Shown here in pieces: positions 59,692 to 64,000 of a stretch of DNA of 64,000 bases. This stretch comes from JAGWBJ01 sp034423015 (GTDB taxonomy: Bacteria; Chloroflexota; Dehalococcoidia; Lucifugimonadales; JAGWBF01): assembly GCA_034423015.1 (NCBI GenBank), contig DAOUJG010000012.1, positions 6,330 through 70,329 on the forward strand. The letters run 5' to 3'. Under the pieces are notes generated by a model. That model worked only from the letters and a program-made list of their open reading frames with translations, was not told where the DNA came from and did no database searches. A program made the position numbers and the translations under genes. Within the stretch, counting starts at the first letter, position 1; each line of letters begins with the position of its first letter.

Positions 59692-60429
59692 TCAGTGGTC
59701 TAAGTGACTCCGCCAAAAATAATCACCAACAAGCGGGTGGATCTTCATGTAGCCAGACTCAGTCGTCTCGGCAATGCCTGCACCAGTTGCACCTGCGACC
59801 GCACGTTGGAACGATTCTTCATCAGCATCCAGAGCCTCCACGAGAACTCTTGATGGCACCGGTACACCTACGATGGCAAGGACTTCCATCAGATTGCGGG
59901 CTACCTCTGATAGACCAAGGTCCCGTATCAGGGTCTTCGCCAAGTCGCGTCGAAGGGATACTAGCTCCCTTGGATACGCAAGCAAGTGTTCTGCGCCAAA
60001 TTGTGCCACTAGGTTGCTGGCAATCTTCGCCGCAACTGGATGACCGTGAAGTTGGGCGGCGACGTCAGAGGCCTTGTCACCATCTATCGGCGACCCTGTC
60101 GATAACTCAAACCACAATGACACTAGGGACGCCATGTGGTCTTGGCGAAGCCCATCTACCGTGAGTATGGTAACGTACCTTGACAAATCGGAAGGAATGC
60201 GTGGAAACCTTGTCGAAGTGATAACCACCGGATGACGAGAGGTTTCGGTCGCCAGAGCGGCCTGCCGAATTACTGTCCGCAGCGGCTCCTCCAAGTCACG
60301 CTCACCATCTAACCAATGATGTCCGTCGCGAAAGATGATGAATCGACCTTGCTGAATAATCGTCTTCATTGCCGCTTCAATCGCTGCGAGAGCTTCAATG
60401 CCAGAGACTTCCGGAAAGAATGGTTCCAA
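59692..60429 (-). pseudogene. STAND NTPase middle part (winged-helix/NB-ARC-like)
   Basis: This 245-residue stretch continues the P-loop region encoded in the upstream frame and contains GRFIIFRDGHHWLDG (a Walker B/sensor-like element), a helical region and a C-terminal winged-helix-like block before a TGA. The frame does not join the TIR part by simple reading: removing one T from TTT at about 60425-60429 restores continuity (LHHEA to LEPFF). A base error or true decay is possible. Confidence 0.6.
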
Positions 60430-61057
60430 ATGCCTCGTGGTGCAAACGAAGGGCGAGCTCTACTGGCCCAACTCCCGGGCTGACAGGGATGTCCACTACC
60501 GAAGCACCTTCAAAAAACCGACGGAATGCCTCGTTCGCCAACGACCCCTTGCCTATGCCCTGAAACCCTCTCAACAGGATGATCCTAGTCTCCGAATCGT
60601 TGATCATGTCCTCTATGCGCCCCAGTTCGGAGTTCCGATTCAGAAACCTATGGCGAACCCCCTGAGTAGGCTGGTTAAGGGCTCTTCGCAATGCCGATAC
60701 TATGTCTTTAACTGGAGTTGGCGATGAGCCAACCGAAACGTAATGGAATGGCTGCAGATAGAGTGGCAATTCCGTCTCGTCTAGCCGAACAATTCTCAAT
60801 CGGATAGCACGTCGATTAATCAACTCCATGAAGGCCATGTTGACCTCCAGCTTAACCCATTCCGAAGCTGCGGACGCCCCGCTCCAGAAAAGGACAAAAT
60901 CGGAAGCAACCTTAATCCCTTCTGCGATCTTCTCGAGAAACGAGTGGCCCCATTCTATTTCGGCACGGTCTAGCCATAGACTATCTGGTTCCAGAGCGTT
61001 ATAGACCTCAAGGACGAGACCCTTATCAGCGGAGGAGTGACTGAAAAAAGCCTTCAT
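60395..61057 (-). pseudogene. TIR domain and P-loop start of a STAND immune-type protein
   Basis: This part starts with MKAFFSHSSADKGLV, a TIR-like N-terminus, with the catalytic Glu in ASEWVKLEVNMAF, then an NTPase linker RFLNRNSELGRIEDM and Walker A RGFQGIGKGS. The TIR fold hydrolyses NAD+ in many bacterial defence proteins. The frame ends prematurely in LSGSLWH because of the shift described for the next part. The intact gene would encode a TIR-STAND-TPR protein of about 840 residues, an architecture of bacterial NLR-like immunity. ATG at 61057. Confidence 0.7.
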
Positions 61058-61482
61058 TGTAGACGACTCCTAATGTTCGTGTGCCCGAGAATAGCCATCA
61101 CACTCCACGGGCTCAAAACCCGTGTCTCTTTGGAATTCGCTTCCGGTGGCCTTGTACTTCCGGCCCCTTCCGGCTCGTTGACTTGCCGCTACGAACCGCC
61201 CACTGGCTGACTGACTTCTTGCTCGTCGCACCATCAAGAACGCTAGACGGCCATATCCATTCGGAGTAAGTGGATTCGCCGGACCCATGAAAGACGAGTA
61301 GCTGATCACTATATCATCTCTATCTCAATCCGTCGTGCTGTGGGGTGCTTATAAGAGAGGTGCATAAGTAACTTGACGGAACTGGCCCACGTCGCTTGAT
61401 TTGAGACATGCCCGTTGACACCCGAAGCGGAGTCACCCGACACTATTGGACGCATTCAAGTTAAAAGTTGTAGCATGGGTGA
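61058..61482. other. Intergenic region in the accessory segment
   Basis: No gene is supported. A minus-strand frame contains a GFEPV-like phrase that comes from a T-arm-like hairpin (CACGGGCTCAAAACCCGTG at 61107-61125), possibly a remnant of a tRNA. Low GC. Confidence 0.45.
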
Positions 61483-62034
61483 ATGCGTAGACTGTGGACG
61501 ATCGCTAATTGGTTTACATTCACGGGGCTGCCGGCGTGCTTGGCGTATTTCACTAACTTCCGCGGGTTTGCATCCAATCTGGATGAGGCCGCGACCAGCT
61601 TGGCGCCGGTCCTTGCTGCGCTGGTGCCGTTTGTGGCAATTATGCTTGGAGCCGCCAGTGGGGTTGCGATTGTCAGGTATGTGTGTGTCGTTGCCAGGAA
61701 AGGGTACGTAGCACTCGTTTACGGGGATGCGCAGACATTTCAGAGCCTAGGACCCTCTTTGGCACAGTGTAGGGCGGCGCTAGTAGCTTTCCATGACACC
61801 CCTAGGTTTATGTTCCACCAAGGGGAAATTGTCGAGCGTGTGTCGCGGCTAAGGGTAGATTTGTTTCTGCTATGTGGCCAATTATTTAGACTTGGCATAT
61901 GGGTGCCGAATGCTCCTAGTTTAGAGGACCCGCAAGAGCGAGTTAGGTTGATCTGGTACTTGACAACCTTGGCGAGTCTAGCACATAGGAGGAATCTTGT
62001 AGATGCCCAATCTATAAGGGGCCTACCCAATTAA
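61483..62034 (+). CDS. Hypothetical membrane protein
   Basis: This 183-residue protein has two hydrophobic helices (about residues 12-30 and 42-70) and a cytosolic C-terminal part with LRVDLFLLCGQLFRLG. No motif is recognised. The gene has lower GC and no near partner. Could be a small membrane effector of the neighbouring defence-like genes, but there is no evidence for that. Confidence 0.5.
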   Translation: MRRLWTIANWFTFTGLPACLAYFTNFRGFASNLDEAATSLAPVLAALVPFVAIMLGAASGVAIVRYVCVVARKGYVALVYGDAQTFQSLGPSLAQCRAALVAFHDTPRFMFHQGEIVERVSRLRVDLFLLCGQLFRLGIWVPNAPSLEDPQERVRLIWYLTTLASLAHRRNLVDAQSIRGLPN

Positions 62035-62164
62035 GCTAACGTGGGCAACTTAGGGTCGGATCAGTTTTCCCAAGCAGTAGACCTGGCAGCGATGTGTGGC
62101 TTGGGAGAGCGGCAACTAGAAGCTAGTCCTTAGCCGCCGCAGGGGCTAGCCAGATAAACGTGAT

Positions 62165-62198
62165 GCGGGCGGCCCTCCGTAGTCGAGAGGCCGCCCGC
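62165..62198. terminator. GC-rich hairpin
   Basis: GCGGGCGGCC (62165-62174) pairs perfectly with GGCCGCCCGC (62189-62198) across a 14-base loop, and the loop contains a further CTC/GAG pair. Bidirectional terminator-like position between converging genes; no U-tract. Confidence 0.6.
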
Positions 62199-62321
62199 AA
62201 TTGAGTCCAGGGTTCCCCGGCGGACCCCTTGGTGAAGTGACAAGCCTCGCAAACTGTGGCACCGAACCAAAGAACCCAAACCCCTATGGAGTGGAGAGAA
62301 TCCACCGGGGCTCCCTATATT

Positions 62322-62361
62322 GTACCTGGCCCGGTGCCTGGGTGGCTACCGGGCCAGGTAC
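62322..62361. repeat. Perfect 14-bp inverted repeat
   Basis: GTACCTGGCCCGGT (62322-62335) and its exact reverse complement (62348-62361) flank a 12-base loop. Function unknown; possible terminator, operator or mobile-element end. Confidence 0.8.
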
Positions 62362-62504
62362 CTAGTTGAGGGACCCTCCCTTCAAGTCTCTGGTGGGCCG
62401 AAGTGGACGGTTAGACAGAATCGTCTCTGAGATGTGGCGCAGCGCTCTGTGCTCCCCTGCTCCTAGTCTTGGCGGATGTTTTGCTCCACTTGTTTGCCTC
62501 TAGT

Positions 62505-63440
62505 TCAGGAGCCGGTCTCATGAGCTACTTTAGCTTCGTTGGAGGAGTCTCTCTCTGACGTTAGCGAGAGTACATCTCCTACAAGAAGATAGGTGTAGAC
62601 GACGCATCGGTCTGCCTCTTCCTTAGTCACTGTCGAGTGAGACCCCTTCTGCGCTGCGTTGAAAAGGGCGTCAAGTCTGGCACCCATGTAGCCCAAATGA
62701 GACCCCACTAATTCTCTGAAGCGACTGGAGCCCGATGAATCCTCTATGTATGCGATTAGCCTATTGATGTATTGATCGGCTCCAAGCCCTATCTCTTTCT
62801 GCCTACCGTCTACCAACCGGCTTCGTGTCTCTCTTTGGGGAGGGAAGACGTAGTCAGCAAGATCTTGGAGGACTCTTCGGCAGCTATGCGCCGCGTTAGA
62901 CCAGTCTTCAGGGTTGTCCGATACAAGGTTGTCGTGGACTGACGTTAGCTTCCTAACGGCATCGGGCACTGCGCTCCCGATAGAAGAATCTATGCGTGAG
63001 CGAATTCGTCCGAACACGTCATCGGCGAGGCCAGAGAATCTAATCTCATAGTGCTTGCGGATGGCATACTCGTAGATGAGAGCGCGTCGGGAGGCCAGTT
63101 CCTCAGTGGCGTTGTCCATGTCTCGTAGAGCCCACTTCCCATCGTAGCGCCAGGGCAACTGAAGCGTGGACTGGAGCACAGCTCTTCCCTTGGCAATTGC
63201 GTTCTCCAGTTCTTCGGTAGATTTCGTCGCAGTGCCGCCAGCATTCTTCAGCATGAAGGTCTGCTGAACTTCAGAGTCGCTTAGGATACGAGCCAGGCGT
63301 ACAGCTTTCAGTCCTATGGAGGACAGGGGTGCCTGTGCCAACTCAATGTCCTTGATGATTTCGCCGGATAGAGCCTCAGCCTCCCTCAGGATTTGGGCAG
63401 AGTTGGGGACGGTAAGGTTGTAATGCTCTGGACTAGCCAT
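62505..63440 (-). CDS. AbiTii-like abortive-infection protein
   Basis: This 311-residue protein starts with a region resembling the AbiTii domain: AEALSGEIIKDIELAQAPLSSIG, then KAVRLARILSD and a Gly-containing turn. The rest is helical (FSGLADDVFGRIRSRID, RVLQDLADYVF, GADQYINRLIAYIE) and unassigned. AbiTii-containing proteins occur in phage-defence contexts, mostly with unknown mechanism. No signal peptide. Lower GC and location beside the TIR-STAND remains point to a defence island. The domain call is tentative. Confidence 0.5.
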   Translation of the reverse strand: MASPEHYNLTVPNSAQILREAEALSGEIIKDIELAQAPLSSIGLKAVRLARILSDSEVQQTFMLKNAGGTATKSTEELENAIAKGRAVLQSTLQLPWRYDGKWALRDMDNATEELASRRALIYEYAIRKHYEIRFSGLADDVFGRIRSRIDSSIGSAVPDAVRKLTSVHDNLVSDNPEDWSNAAHSCRRVLQDLADYVFPPQRETRSRLVDGRQKEIGLGADQYINRLIAYIEDSSGSSRFRELVGSHLGYMGARLDALFNAAQKGSHSTVTKEEADRCVVYTYLLVGDVLSLTSERDSSNEAKVAHETGS

Positions 63441-63758
63441 TTGTCAACATAGGCTCCAAGGAACCGACCCCCGTTGAAGTGGGCCTGAGGGGACGGTAGA
63501 TAGCACCGTCTTCGAGATGTGGCTGGGGAAGCTGGCAGCCTAGCAGGCCCTCGGTCGCACGTAGTATCCCTCAACAGGGCGGAGGAGCGCAAGCCGAGGA
63601 GCCGGTCTAGCCGGCGCACCACCGGGAATCCCCGGCCTGCGGTCCTCTCAGTATTCCCCCTGTTCGAGGCCCCGCGTGCGGGGCCTTCGCTATTGTCCTG
63701 AAATCGTCGGTTGTCGTAAAATGCTCCGTGTAGAAGAACGCCTTGAGAAGGAACGCGA
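63441..63758. other. Intergenic region at right end
   Basis: No gene. Contains a strong hairpin (listed) and then the AGAAGGAA ribosome binding site of the last gene. Confidence 0.5.
63667..63686. terminator. Hairpin, terminator-like
   Basis: AGGCCCC (63667-63673) and GGGGCCT (63680-63686) form a 7-bp stem with a 6-base loop that can extend to 9 bp; it is followed by TTCGCTATTGT, giving a weak U-rich tail. Confidence 0.6.
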
Positions 63759-64000
63759 ATGGCATACTCACAGACACCGGCACGCCAACGCCGGCCTCGT
63801 AAAGAGGCGGTCCGCCTGGGCAAAGAGATATACGAGCGGGACATACTTCCCCAGGTCGAGGCCGAGCACTTTGGAGAGTACGTCGCCATTGACGTGGAGA
63901 CCGGAGGCTGGGCCGTTGCCGATACCACCCGCGTCGCGGTGGAGCGTCTAAGGGTTCAGTACCCCGACGCGATTGATGTCTTGTGTGAGCGTGTAGGGTA
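63759..64000 (+). CDS. Partial conserved hypothetical protein, aspartic-protease partner-like
   Basis: The gene runs off the window after about 80 codons. The translated start contains ARQRRPRKEAVRLGKEIYERDILPQ (split by its composition), then EAEHFGEYVAIDVETGGWAVADTTRV and QYPDAIDVLCERVG. This 'EIYERDI-P-VEA ... VAIDVETG' pattern belongs to a group of small proteins usually found upstream of a clan AA aspartic protease gene in cyanobacteria and Chloroflexota; the pair behaves like a toxin-antitoxin or regulatory module. The expected protease lies outside the window. AGAAGGAA precedes the ATG. Confidence 0.7.
   Translation, partial: MAYSQTPARQRRPRKEAVRLGKEIYERDILPQVEAEHFGEYVAIDVETGGWAVADTTRVAVERLRVQYPDAIDVLCERVG

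Larger units (their letters stand above)
62035..62504. other. Intergenic region with strong hairpins
   Basis: No gene. Holds two conspicuous inverted repeats (listed separately). The region separates convergent genes. Confidence 0.55.

Noticed and set aside
59692..59694. TGA in the STAND protein as selenocysteine
   Set aside because: The context HLDH-x-DYRER has no redox partner cysteine or catalytic site, and Trp (TGG) is the likely ancestral codon.
61081..61170. Possible tRNA on the minus strand
   Set aside because: Only a T-arm-like hairpin is present; acceptor, D and anticodon arms are not formed.

Overview
This is a GC-rich, gene-dense bacterial chromosome segment. Its mix of amidohydrolase-2 and luciferase-like flavin enzymes, a Rieske oxygenase, LppX/LprG-type lipoproteins, many proline/threonine- or glycine/threonine-linked lipoproteins and short interspersed inverted repeats suggests an uncultivated Chloroflexota (Dehalococcoidia/SAR202-like). 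That assignment is an inference from gene style; the window has no rRNA or marker gene to confirm it.

Layout. 1-3.7 kb: a DUF6226-like protein, an SDR, a STAS anti-anti-sigma factor and a UDP-glucose dehydrogenase. 3.9-13.1 kb: a plus-strand surface/iron block with a 1050-residue flippase-like/phosphodiesterase/GT2 fusion, a tandem FEA1-like lipoprotein, an Fbp-type iron-binding lipoprotein, a GT-C membrane protein and a sugar epimerase. 13.3-17.6 kb: a broken GMC oxidoreductase, an amidohydrolase and an ABC exporter pair. 17.9-20.3 kb: an LprG-like lipoprotein overlapping a 14-TM MFS transporter. 20.4-28.7 kb: a probable sterol/steroid-lipid locus made of a Rieske oxygenase, an HAE3-type RND transporter, a sterol C-24 methyltransferase homologue, a GPP34-cytochrome P450 fusion and a COG2907-like FAD enzyme. 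29.4-35.8 kb: a membrane-anchored molybdopterin oxidoreductase, an MFS exporter, a NaChBac-type channel, a phosphodiesterase pseudogene, a DUF1801 protein and a VapBC pair. 36-58 kb: two thioredoxin-like genes with in-frame TGA at the redox-cysteine site, a CobW-WD40 pair, an M16 peptidase, an ATPase-TOPRIM pair, a tRNA cluster and mixed housekeeping/catabolic genes. 58.3-64 kb: a visibly lower-GC accessory region beside a chimeric tRNA-Ala, with fragments of a TIR-STAND-TPR protein, an AbiTii-like protein and hypotheticals.

Three things stand out. First, both TlpA-like proteins (minus strand, near 36.6 and 56.8 kb) read straight through a TGA at the first active-site cysteine, and each TGA is followed by a hairpin at SECIS-like distance, so selenocysteine is the best explanation. 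Second, the 20-29 kb locus pairs a eukaryote-like sterol methyltransferase with oxygenases, an RND lipid transporter and a P450 carrying a Golgi-phosphoprotein-3-like domain. Third, several genes (GMC oxidoreductase, ABC ATPase, alkaline-phosphatase-fold hydrolase, TIR-STAND protein) carry frameshifts, deletions or nonsense codons, so real decay and residual base errors must be separated by reads. All family calls come from reading motifs by eye; no database search was run.
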